Positions 35,734 through 51,640 of a stretch of 64,000 bases of DNA are shown here, piece after piece. The stretch comes from Rhododendron vialii (taxonomy: Eukaryota; Streptophyta; Magnoliopsida; Ericales; Ericaceae). Within the stretch, counting starts at the first letter, position 1, and each line of letters opens with the position of its first letter. Made by a program: the position numbers and the translations under genes. The notes below the pieces were generated by a model. It did not search any database, was not told where the DNA came from, and saw nothing but the letters and a program-made list of their open reading frames with translations. The stretch lies in the NCBI RefSeq assembly GCF_030253575.1, contig NC_080557.1, positions 46,900,501 to 46,964,500 on the forward strand, given 5' to 3'.

Positions 35734-36805
35734 AATACCATTGTTTTTGCTACTACACTATTTACGTGACATAGCTTCTACCAACACATTTATGACGTGT
35801 TTCACGTAACTATCTAGTCTTACATTTGTCGGGCCAGAGTCTTACGGGAGGCAACAGTGCGGAATTTTCCGCAATAGGCAAAAGCCCGACATCAATTTTA
35901 CTAGATCTGTTTTCGGGAGCAGATTCATTTTTTCGTACTGCATCAATACTATCTATTTTACTTATTCTCAATTAAAATATTAGTATTTCATTCGAAAAAA
36001 ATAATAATAAATGCATTGCTAGAGATAGAGATAGAGAGAGATGCCCAGGAAAACAATAAACAAATACATGACTTATGTACAATGCATGCATAGTTATCTT
36101 TAGCTAAGAACCGTAGAAAAGGTGGGACTCCCAAAGTGATAGCTAAGCTGCTGCATAGTTGTTTTTAAGGTCAAGTTCTCTACTTCACCTATTTTTATGT
36201 ATATACCAAATCTGATGTTGTTGCTCTATGGGGCTATCCTATGCCCTCTCCGGATGGTTTTAATATATCTAAACCTTTGCATTATTTCCATCTTCATCCA
36301 ATAGTCAATAATATTTCTCCACTTCTCATCTCGTCATTTATCTCACAAATACTATGACTAATCTCACAGTACTACATACTATCACATCTAGTATTATTTT
36401 AGGGGCCCACGTGATGTTTAATTCCAACATTCTTGCAGTGCAGAGGAAGGGAATTATTAATCGAAGCGGAGACGCGACCAGTGAGGTAGGAAGGACAATA
36501 GCACAGTGGCACAATCACTTCTCAGTCCTATGAAGAAGAAAGTCTTGGCTTCTGTCAGGTAAATGCATGGTCCAATGATTCTCATTTCTCTCAATAACAC
36601 ATGGTACAAAAATGACATATTTTTGTACCCGGAATATAAAAAACAAAAACAAAGGTGATGGCAGTGCCCATTTCGTTAAAATCTTCAAAATTTCCCACGA
36701 ACTCAGGAGTTCTTATGCAGCATCAGCATATAAAAACACTCACAAATTAATGGTAACATTTACAAGTTTCTCAGTAGCCGTCTTCGGGTGGGTATCAGGT
36801 TCTAG
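35734..36805. other. Spacer between the oxygenase and the 3' end of the NEK gene
   Basis: AT-rich. It probably contains the NEK 3' UTR on the right. I see no gene, element end or RNA gene in it. Confidence 0.5.
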
Positions 36806-41940
<5,135 letters not shown>

Positions 41941-42966
41941 CTAGCAAGTATTCCCTGATAAAAAAAAAAGAACCGCGATACCACCATCAAAACTGTCTAA
42001 ATAAGCAGCATGGAAATCAACTCTCCTAAATGAGAACATTAAATAATTCAATCTTATTGCAACAGTGAAAAACGTTCATGCACCAGGGATGATGAGTAAT
42101 CCCTAAAAAAGGGCAACATAATTAATTCACATGAATCAAGGAGTAATTTCAGATTATTTAACAAGACACCTCTGTACCCAGAGAGGTTGTTGCAGCAATG
42201 AAGTACATCCCACCATGCTGCCTTTTGTTTCTACATTCTACCTAACCCACGGGTCTCAGGCATCCATTACTGGCTAAGAAATAATAGTAGTAAAAATTCA
42301 GCCACATAGACCAATTAGTCAAATTGCAAGAGCTGAATTTTGGGGATCAGAGAGCATGGTTCTCTAAAATGAAACTTGTGTGCCGAAAGTTGCACTTTTA
42401 TGAGTGGTGGAAGAGATACGGGTCACATGTAATAGACACATTCGAAAAGTCCAACGACCATGGCGTTTGCGAAGTTAATAAATACTACCAAAAGATAACA
42501 ATCAAGGGTTAAACATAGACGATCACTACCGGGTTGTCTCATAATGGAATTGTTAGTCACAGTTTCCAAAAGTCAGACAGAGACACGAAAATCTCTATAA
42601 AAAAAAAAAATTCATTGACGCTAGATGGTCCTAAACCTCCACAAGATTCAATATCCCTGTCAATGCAATTATTTCCATCACACCCAGTAACAGCTGAGCT
42701 GCTGAAGGGACTAGTCAGCCTCCAGACAACTACACCCCAACACGAAAATTGATATATTGATGTATATGTCAACATAAAATAAAATTGTCATACAATAATT
42801 AACAGATTGGTGTGTATGTCATGCTAAAATTAAACAGTCATACATCTGCAAAAAAAAAAACTACAGTAAAACCGATTTTTTTTTTAATCAAGAACAAAAG
42901 AGAACAAAGACTTATACCACCGCTCTCTATCGGAGAGAAAAATCAAAATAACAAAAGAATGTGTTT

Positions 42967-42990
42967 AGAGAGAGAGAGAGAGAGAGAGAA
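42967..42990 (+). repeat. (GA)n microsatellite
   Basis: About 12 GA units in the probable NEK 5'-UTR intron. Confidence 0.9.
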
Positions 42991-44106
42991 ACATTCTTTC
43001 AAAAAAGTGGGGGGGATGCGTCTTCATTCTATAAACAAGATACAGATGACCAACTCCCCGTCCATACTCAAAATCTTTTGTTAGGACACCCACAAAATGG
43101 TTGAACAAATTCTTGCGGCCTTCAACAAAGGCAATTTTGCACTTCAAATTTCAAATAAGTATACCTCACTGCTATTATTCCTAAGGTTCCTCCTGCGTCA
43201 CAAAAACCTGGGGGAAATCTTAAACAAAGAAAGAGAAAAACTAAGTAGAATTTGATACACACACACACCCATCCTATTGGCAATGGAAGGAAATGAACGA
43301 AGTAAAAATCCCCGAACCTTCTTTTTCCAATACTTCAGAAGCCAGAGAAAGACTTCCAATTTATCAGGAATACATGAGTACAAAAACCATGAAAATCTTT
43401 GGGCCGCTGCACGTTTGTCTAGCCGTTAAGTTCAACCGAAACTTGAATTAGTCAAACATAAGCTCGTCCGGACACCTATTTTTTTTATATATATAAAATG
43501 AAAACAACGAAACTCAAGCAAGTCGGTTTTTGTTTCCGCTAAAATATCAAGAACTGAGAAACAAAGTACTTCAATTGGCTATCCGGGTGCAACAATTTGG
43601 CTCAGTTGAGTTGGGTTAAGCAATAGCTAACATAAAAATTATTGGGTCTAAATATTTTTGAAGGAACACAAATCTGAACCCTACGAATTTCCGGGTATCG
43701 TTTAATTATCCGAGAAGTGACCTGAATGCAAGAAAGTGAAGAAAAGATAAAAAGAGGCAATAAAGATTACTAAAACCAAAACCAACTCAACAGATTTGAC
43801 TACGGAAAATAAGGTAAAGAGTGTAAAGAGAGCAAGAAATCAAGAAAGTAATAAATGACGGAAAGAAAAGATTTTTAAGGAAAAACAGATCAAAGTACCT
43901 GGAATCAGAAGAGACTATAATTAGGTGAAACAGTTTGTAGGTGATGATCCCCCATCATGACCAACACAGAGAGAGAAATTACAGAGCATTTTGAATATGG
44001 GTTCATAAGTCAAATGGAGCCAATGGGAAAGAAACACTCTAGTCTACATATTCATATGGGAGTCTACACCTTTTTGCAAAGCACGTAATCTCGAAAGAGA
44101 GAGACT

Positions 44107-44132
44107 AGAGAGAGAGAGAGAGAGAGAGAGAG
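44107..44132 (+). repeat. (GA)n microsatellite near the probable NEK transcription start
   Basis: About 13 GA units, reading CT on the NEK coding strand. It lies at the upstream edge of the leader region. Confidence 0.9.
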
Positions 44133-44366
44133 CGGCAAGAGAATAGAAAAACGGAAAAGCAAAAGCGATTGAAAGAGAAATAAAGTAGAATTTCGAACTT
44201 CAAATGTTGGAGTCCCCAAGGACCCCAACCCACCAGAATTGTAGGAGAACTATATTTGAATTGGAGGGAAAATTTTTGTTAGTTTTAGAATTTTCGTTGG
44301 AATTCTTTAAAGGGAATTGACCCCATGTACTCCAAAGCAAAAGTACTGCACCCGTGGAAAAAACAA

Positions 44367-44689
44367 GGGCGCCGCTATTCACAGCCCCTTATTTTCTTTC
44401 ATAACTCGGTAAAAATTTTTAATTATACTCGACAGTTGGTTACCGAAATTGAGATATATTTTCAGCATCCAATTATCGAAATACAATATTTTTTCAACAG
44501 CTACTTACCGAAAATGTATGTTCGGCAGTTGTTTACCGAAAGTTGAACATATTTTCGACATGTAGTTACCGAAATATAATCTTGTTTTCAACAGCTATTT
44601 ACTGAAATGTTATGTATGATTTTCAACAACCATTTACCGAAATGTAATGGACTATGAGAGAAAATAAAGGGCTGCGAATAGCAACGCCC
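44367..44689 (+). mobile_element. TTACCGAAA-bearing foldback element, copy A
   Basis: 323 bp. The left end GGGCGCCGCTATTCACAGCC and the inverse of the right end, GGGCGTTGCTATTCGCAGCC, continue as inverted repeats for about 40 bp. A 7 bp flanking duplication AAAACAA is present on both sides. The interior repeats a TTACCGAAA-like word about six times at roughly 35-40 bp spacing. It lies just upstream of the NEK leader. Copy B is at 59975-60284 in the same orientation. Confidence 0.85.
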
Positions 44690-46731
44690 AAAACAAGGCC
44701 TATCAACTGGGGGTTCCTTCTGATAATAAATAAAAAAAAAAGCTGGGGGTTCCTGTGTACCAATCTTTGGGGTAGCCGTGTACCAACTAATTTCCAGCCA
44801 GAGAATCATCTAAAGAGAATCTCTAGACTAGAGAAATGCTGGGACATAATTAAGCCGGTGCCATTATTTCTACTTATTAGAACATAGCTACGGTGATTAT
44901 GTTCTTTTTTTTTTATATCGGGAGATCATATTTTCCTTTTTGATCGGATATGGTGATCATATTTTCGTGTTGATGTGATATGTTATTATTATATTGGTAA
45001 AATGTGTTCCGTTACCTAACAAATTAGACACATCAATACATTAGTAGAATAAGTCTCTTCCAGTTAAATCAACCGTGAACAGTTCTTTAATTTACTATGG
45101 AGTCATGTCTAAGTATGCTAAAAGAATGAAACTTTTATATTTCTCAATATTAGAGTCAGTTTGCGTATTTTAATTAACTTTAAAGAGGCTTTAAAAGTTG
45201 CGGGCTGGAGCTGGAAGTCACCTGGTTGAATGAGACCTGAACGGCTGAACCCCCCCTTAAGATACTCTCTCCCTTTACCAATGGGGGTGAAGTAAAAAAA
45301 GGGTAGATCTAGAACTGTGGTAAGTGAGATGTTGAACTGTGGCCCATGTGGGCCTCGGAATATTGGTCCTCTTTCTTCAAAGTTCCAACATGTCAATTTG
45401 TTAGTAATTTCAGACTCTATTACACCTAGATTTGGTTACTAATGTCAAATCGTGGTAATTGAGTTTATAAGCAAAGAAGTACTAGTAGGTTTGTAATCTC
45501 TATGCTCAAAATGTTTTGATTGTGTGGTGCCCGCGCCAAAAAGTTTTGATTGAGATAAGGGAGGAAAATCGTTCTTTAAATTTAGAGCATTTTCAGCCCT
45601 TACTCAAAATCGGCTCAAATGAAGGGGGAAATGAAATAGCCTTACTAGATTTGAGATAAACTTTTAAACCTCTCTTTGACTTGCATAAAACTTAATTCGG
45701 TAAGCTTGAGTCAAGGAGTGGAGTTGGTTTTACAAACTTCTACCCAAAATTTTATTTTGAGGGAAAAAAAAATGATAAATGGCTAGAGATGCTCATAGAA
45801 GATTGAAAGTAAACTACTTGATATTAAGGGTGAGTTTCCTTTTAAAAAGTTCGTCTTTACCTTAAGAACTTCGGTCACTACATAAACTTTCAGTTAATGT
45901 ATGTGAAGAAAAGGGGTTTGAGCTGTCTTGAAATTCGTATTTTGTGGACTTTAGCCCATTTAATACGTTTAATCCAAATCCGTATTTTGTGGATTTTGGC
46001 CCATTTAATACGTTTCATGTAAACAATAGAAAAAACCAAGCCTCAGAAGTCAGTACTATTATTTTTGAGTGGGTGTGAGGAAAGCGAAGAGACTAGTCCA
46101 ATAGTCAACTTATGAGATTCTTAATTTTAAGATTTGATTCCTCATATTCAAATCAAGTTGTTTTGTTTGGACACTATAGTCTGTCTTGTCTATGACCACA
46201 AGCTTTCTTTAATAAGTCTGTCCCTTCCATAGAGAAAAACAAACAGAAAGGTCATGTTAATTAGAGAGCAATTATTAAAACCATGGATAGATCGACTGGC
46301 CTTCCCTTCAATGGCGTAATTATCCCTATTTTGATCATTAAGTTGGTTGGTTAGGTTGTCAATTCCTTGAAAATCTGGTCTTATTCCCCTTGTCCTGATA
46401 CCATGGTCCACAGATTAAGTAATTCGTTAAACAAATTGACACTACGAAATAATAATATTTTTTTGATAATTAGGGTGTCCGAGCAAGTTTACGCGCACTA
46501 CTGAATTAAAGCCGGAGAAGAGTTGTAACTGACTCCAAAAGAGTTGATAATACCTGAGATGTTTCGAACTTGAAATCCGGGGGAAAAAAAACCACAAAGG
46601 GAAACCAAGGCCCAAGAATAAAGGAGGTGAAAGCCTGATAGCTGGAGCTTGGGCTGAACCAGCAAAGCCTGGATTCACAACCCACTCTTTCTATTCCCCT
46701 GAATTTTGTTAATTTATGCATTTTGGCTAGG

Positions 46732-46863
46732 GGGAAAATGATGGCCAATGATGTGTTTTGATAGTTAATACCCGTCAAAAATATGCTGAGAATATTTTTT
46801 AATGCTAAAAATGTCATTAGCAGGTATTAATTATCAAAATACGTCATGGGCTGTCATTTTCTC
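46732..46863 (+). mobile_element. Palindromic MITE, copy 2 of 2
   Basis: Same plan and length as 28699-28830: GGGGAAAATGATGGCC at the left, GGGCTGTCATTTTCTC at the right, and a shared centre TGCTGAGAATATTTTTTAAT. Identity to copy 1 is high by eye. The two copies are in the same orientation. Confidence 0.8.
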
Positions 46864-47040
46864 TATGGGTAGAGGTGGCAATTTGGACCCAATTTGATGG
46901 ACCCCCCCAAACCCAATTTATAATCAACCCAAACCCAACTATATTTAAATACGTATGATTTCCAATTGGGTCAACTTAGTAAACCCATTGATTTTATGGA
47001 TCTAGATGGGTTGAAAATGGGTCCAACTTAATTCTCAATT
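46864..47040 (+). mobile_element. Degenerate hAT-like end fragment
   Basis: TAGAGGTGGCAATTTGGACC followed by repeated AACCCAA and TGGGTT words is the usual look of one end and the interior of a plant hAT-derived repeat. The second end is not recognisable, so it seems truncated. Confidence 0.45.
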
Positions 47041-47566
47041 GAAACACTACCGACATTGTCAACTCGCAATTAAGCTCGCTTCACGAGGAATCATCCCCTG
47101 CGGTTTATTCCCCCATCCAAAACCTCTCACCCCCTCCCAAATCTTGAATTTGCATGGATTTATCGAAATTTTCATTTTTGTCTAGTTTAGGCATTTTAGG
47201 TTATGTGTTTGTGATTGTTTGTGTTTCGTTGCTTTTGAATTGTTGTTTTCCAACTCCGTGACCCTTAATTTTGAGTGATTCCTTGAACTTGCATGAATTC
47301 ATCTGAGTTTTTTTTTTTTTTAAATCCCCATTTTGAGCGTAGTTTTTTTCTTGTGATTTTGCATGTTGCTTTGATTCATCGTGTTTATCGAAAACTCTAA
47401 TTTCGACCAACTTTGGGAAACCCTAATTTTGCCCTGGAATTTGCATAAATTTATTGAAATCTTAATTGTCTATTTTGAGCATTTTAGGTTTTGTGTTTGT
47501 GTTTCTTTGATTTCGAATTGTTGTTTCCGAACTTCGAGAAACCCTAATTTTACTTAATACTTCTAG

Positions 47567-47835
47567 GGGTGTGAATTCTGCATAGAGGTGTGAATTGTCT
47601 AAATGACAGAATTCACACGTTCGAAAAAGACAGAATTCACACCCAAATAGAACTCACACCTTCGAAAAATACAGAATTCATACACCCAAAAAATTCACAC
47701 CATTCTGCATGGTGTGAATTCTAGGAGTGTGAATAGTGCAAAAGGGTGTGAATTCTTACAAATAATTGTGAATTCGGGGGGTATGAATTCTGCAAATGGG
47801 TATGAATTTTTAAAATGGGTGTGAATTCTGAGAGT
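47567..47835 (+). repeat. GTGTGAATTC array with orientation switches
   Basis: The word GTGTGAATTC (or close variants) appears twice forward at about 47570-47610. It then appears about five times as its reverse complement GAATTCACAC between about 47615 and 47705, and about six times forward again between 47705 and 47835. The spacing is 20-35 bp and irregular. Confidence 0.8.
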
Positions 47836-47994
47836 GTTGAAAAGTAACAAGGGTAAAATAGTAAAAGTTTCTTTAAAAAGGGATTGGATGGGATAGCTTT
47901 ACAAAAAAAAGGAATTTGCATGGAACTCCAAGCAAAAAATAGGACCGGCCAGACATTTCCCGTTTAAGTTACAACAATCGAAATGGGTTCAAAA

Positions 47995-48345
47995 TAACAA
48001 CTCTCTCACAACCAAAAACACTTACACAAAGTCACAAACACAATATACAGACATTCACATTCGTTTGGGGGCTCCACACTATCCGGTGTAGCGTGTGTGT
48101 GCAAAAAGTCTACGCGCTCAACATTTACCGCTCCCCCGCCACTCTTAATTTTTACCGTTCAAAATGTTTTGGACGGTTCAAATTTAAAAAAAAAAAAACT
48201 CTTTCAGGTAGAATTTTTTTAAAATTCGGACTATTGATTACCGAAACAGACGATGAAATGTTGAGTAGTGAAATGTGTGGGTCTCAACATGAATATAAGT
48301 GTATGTGTAAAAGTGTTTGTGTGGTTGTAGAATTTTTGCCAAAAT
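47995..48345 (+). mobile_element. Foldback element upstream of the ALP1-like gene
   Basis: AACAACTCTCTCACAACC...AACACTTACAC on the left is complementary to GTGTAAAAGTGTTTGTGTGG...GTTGTAGAATTTT on the right, about 350 bp overall. The middle contains TTTTGGACGGTTCAAATTT. It ends about 240 bp before the ALP1-like start codon and so probably lies in its promoter. Confidence 0.7.
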
Positions 48346-48581
48346 ATACGGAGATAGACAAAAAAAAATAAAAATAAACCTATTCTTGCAAAATAATTGG
48401 AGATAAACATCTAAAAATCATTTTTCTGAAAATTAATTTTGTAAAAGTTGGTTTGGAAGCCCTCGATCTCACTAAAATTGCAATCTGGCACCGTAAACTT
48501 CACTTTCTTTCCTGCAAAAGAAACTGATGCGAAAGAAATTTTCCCACCAAACGAACGAGCTGAGAATCTGTCTTGTGCTCA

Positions 48582-50502
48582 ATGCCTCCTCTGAAGAAGA
48601 TAAAGAAATCGAAACGGGATGCCAAGAAACTGAAGAAACGGAGAAGCGTAAGCGTAGTTCCCACTGACAGTAAAGCAGCCAATGACTCCGACTGGTGGGA
48701 TAGTTTTTGGCACAAGAACTCTCCAACCTTAGGTTCTCTTTCTCCCTTCTTTCTTGTTTCATTTCGTAGTTAATTGGATAAACTTCGTATGTGCTTGTAT
48801 TTTTGCATTTATTCATGTTGGGTCTCTGAGTTTAGTTCTAGGGTTTCATTATAATTCGTTCTCTTTCTATTGGGTTTTATTTGAGCAAACTCTTGATAGC
48901 TATCAAACTCTTATGGGTGACCAGCTTTAATTGGGCTCCCGCTAGTAGACGGTGGAATTGATCCCGGGATTAGGCTAGCCCAGAATCAGTGAGGTGCGCG
49001 TAGGTCTGGACACTTGAGTCATCAAAAGCAGATCATGACTTGCTTATGATCTTGATTTTTAGCTAGTTCACATTTGTTTCTTCTGGAACTCTCTCTCGTT
49101 TTTAATAGATTTTAACGTTACTCAGATTTTTATTATTGAAGAAACGGCAAGGACATCTTGTTTATCTGTGTAGATATGTAGACGAACAGACCAAATAGAT
49201 GGATAGACAGACAGACAAAATAGATAGATTGATTGATGAGGTTCCTATACCCAGAATTCAAATGCAGAAAAGCATCCGAAAAAGTGTAGATTCAACCTAG
49301 TGTGGCTATAGCCATAGCATATTTTGTCCATACTCTGACATTTCTTGTCCATTTTCTGTGGTTTAATAGCTCTATGTATGCCTTTGTAGCTGTGTGCATA
49401 GGATCGTATTTACAGTTTTTCCTTATTTGTGCGAATTGAATTTGCAGAGTCACCAGTACCTTTTGATGAGGCAGAAGGATTCAAATATTTCTTTCGCATA
49501 TCGAAGAAAACATTTGATTACATATGTTCACTTGTCCGAGAAGATCTTATTTCGAGACCGCCTTCTGGTCTCATCAACATTGAGGGGAGGCTGCTCAGTG
49601 TTGAGAAACAAGTTGCTATTGCCCTACGAAGGTTGGCCTCTGGGGAGTCCCAAGTTTCAGTGGGAGCCTCCTTTGGAGTTGGCCAGTCCACAGTATCCCA
49701 GGTAACTTGGCGATTCATTGAAGCGTTAGAAGAGCGTGCCAAGCACCATCTCAAGTGGCCTGATCCTGTTAGAATGGAGGAAATTAAGTCCAAATTTAAG
49801 GCATCTTTTGGATTGCCCAGTTGTTGTGGGGCCATAGATGCAACCCATATTGTCATGACCCTTCCAGCAGTTGAAACTTCAGATGACTGGTGTGACCAGG
49901 AGAAAAACTACAGCATGTTTTTGCAAGGAATAGTTGATGGTGATATGAGATTTCTTGATATTGTGACTGGTTGGCCTGGGGGTATGCCTATTTCTAGACT
50001 ACTGAAGTTTTCGGGATTTTACAAACTCTGTGATGGTGGCCATCGCTTGAATGGAAATGCAATAACGACTCCCGACGGAGCACAGATTAAAGAATATATT
50101 GTGGGTGGAGTTAATTACCCTCTTCTTCCATGGCTCATTACACCTTATGAAAGTGGTGACGTCTCAACCGAGGTATCGGATTTCAATAGAATGCATGAGG
50201 CTGCTAGGTCGCTTGCAGTGAAAGCATTGTCACAGTTAAAGGGAAGTTGGAGAATCCTTAGTAAGGTTATGTGGAGACCAGATAAGCAGAAATTGCCGAG
50301 TGTTATCTTGGTCTGTTGTTTACTTCACAATATTATTATCGACAGTGGAGACAATTTACGTGCAGATGTTGCCTTATCTGGTCACCATGATTCGGGCTAT
50401 GTCGAACAGTGCTGTAAGCAAGTTGATCCATTGGGGAAAACCAAGAGGGAAGACTTGGTTAAACACTTGCAGCTTAGCAAACAGAATGCTCTGCCCAATT
50501 AG
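48582..50502 (+). CDS. ALP1: ALP1-like protein, domesticated PIF/Harbinger transposase
   Basis: Two exons: 48582-48732 and 49448-50502, joined to 401 residues. The N-terminus is a dense basic run (KKIKKSKRDAKKLKKRRS), a likely nuclear signal, then SDWWDSFWHKN. A helix-turn-helix-like segment (SVGASFGVGQSTVSQVTWRF) and the Harbinger DDE fold follow. First Asp in CCGAIDATHI (codon 49837-49839) and second Asp in FLDIVTGWPGG (49957-49959) are present. At the third site the FNRMHEAARSLAVKAL segment puts Val (50218-50220) where active transposases have Glu. Arabidopsis ALP1 (At3g63270) is a Polycomb PRC2-associated transposase derivative that opposes silencing; the same role is inferred here from family and position. 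A GTG at 48573 was rejected as start. Confidence 0.9.
48911..49026 (+). mobile_element. SINE-like 3' fragment in the ALP1-like intron
   Basis: The segment TTGGGCTCCCGCTAGTAGAC, GGTGGAATTGATCCCGGGA, GAGGTGCGCGTAGGTCTGG, ACACTTGAGTCATCAAAA has the look of the 3' part of plant tRNA-derived SINEs, recalled from the family. A shorter copy with a deletion is at 21210-21272. The tRNA-related head is not visible. Confidence 0.55.
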
Positions 50503-51640
50503 TTTGCTTCCCATTGGACTTTCAAGGCCAATTGCGGTCATTTTGGTCTAGCTTAGTTTTCAGTCAGATCATCGTTCTTCAACTGTAATATAAACTGTGC
50601 TTTCATGTTGGATTTGATGAAATTTGAAAAAGTCGCTAGTCTTGGTAACCAAACCATCATTTGATCTGCTGGTTTTAATGTGAATTGTGGTTTATTTTAC
50701 AGATTGCTAGTTTTTGGCTGAAATTTTATCGCATTCTTGGTTGGTAGGTTTTGTTGACAATGTGACAGAGAAGCCCTAGCAAAACAGTTAGATCCTCAAG
50801 AGTTGATGCAGGAGCTGTATCTGGTGTTTTTGTCCAAAAGACCAAGAACCGATATTCTATTCCCAGATGCCTGCTCCCGATAAACAGGAGTCTATGTCAG
50901 GTGCTGGCACAGGAAACAATCTGCAGTTCGTATAGAGGCGTGGTCTTTGTTCTTTTCAGGAGACAATTGCCAGGCCTATGTTAATTTGGCCAACCTATTT
51001 CCCTTGGTTTTTGATACACTCCTGTAACCTTTGATTGTGGAGCTAATATTCCTGAACTGGGGTTTTGGAAGAATTGGGATTGGTTTGGTAATTTACACTG
51101 ATATTGCCCTACTGCCAAAATCAGCATGTTTCTTCTGCCCATGGAGATTCTGAATTTAGCTTGATGTGAAGGTTCAATAAAATCAATACCACTCGAATGA
51201 CTTTGCTTAATAATTGAGAGGGGGCTTTCACTTTTTGGCACGCTTTAGTCCCTATGGCAAATTGTCATTCCGACTTGAATGTAACAAAATGCAGCATACG
51301 AAACCGGTAAGAAGTAAGAACAAGATTCTTAAAATTGTAGCAGAAAAAGGATTGATTTATGACGAAGCAGAGTTCCCAGACAAGATCAAAATTATTATCG
51401 TAAACTACAAAAAACAAAAGGAAACAAGCTCTCCTCAAGAGAAGCTTCTTATGATAGATAGGGCCTGACATATACAGCAGTTTCCCTGAACTATAGAAAG
51501 ACAAAATCCTGCGATCAAACCAAAAAAACCCATAGTATTAAGTCTTGAAATAACTCTAGAGGGAACATTATACACAACACGAAAAAAGAAAAGAAAAAAG
51601 AAGAGCTCTACTGTTGTGCCGGGAAGATATATATAATAAC
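50503..51640. other. Convergent spacer between the ALP1-like and NET1 genes
   Basis: It contains the 3' UTRs of both genes. I see no other feature in it. Confidence 0.6.

Larger units (their letters stand above)
44690..48581. other. Divergent spacer between NEK (minus) and the ALP1-like gene (plus)
   Basis: No gene is recognised in 3.9 kb. It contains a palindromic MITE (46732-46863), a degenerate hAT-like piece (about 46864-47040), an array of GTGTGAATTC words that changes orientation (47567-47835), and a foldback (47995-48345) close to the ALP1-like start. The remainder, 44700-46700, is AT-rich with one 40 bp direct repeat around 45927-46018 (CGTATTTTGTGGA-TTTGGCCCATTTAATACGTTT type). Confidence 0.6.
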
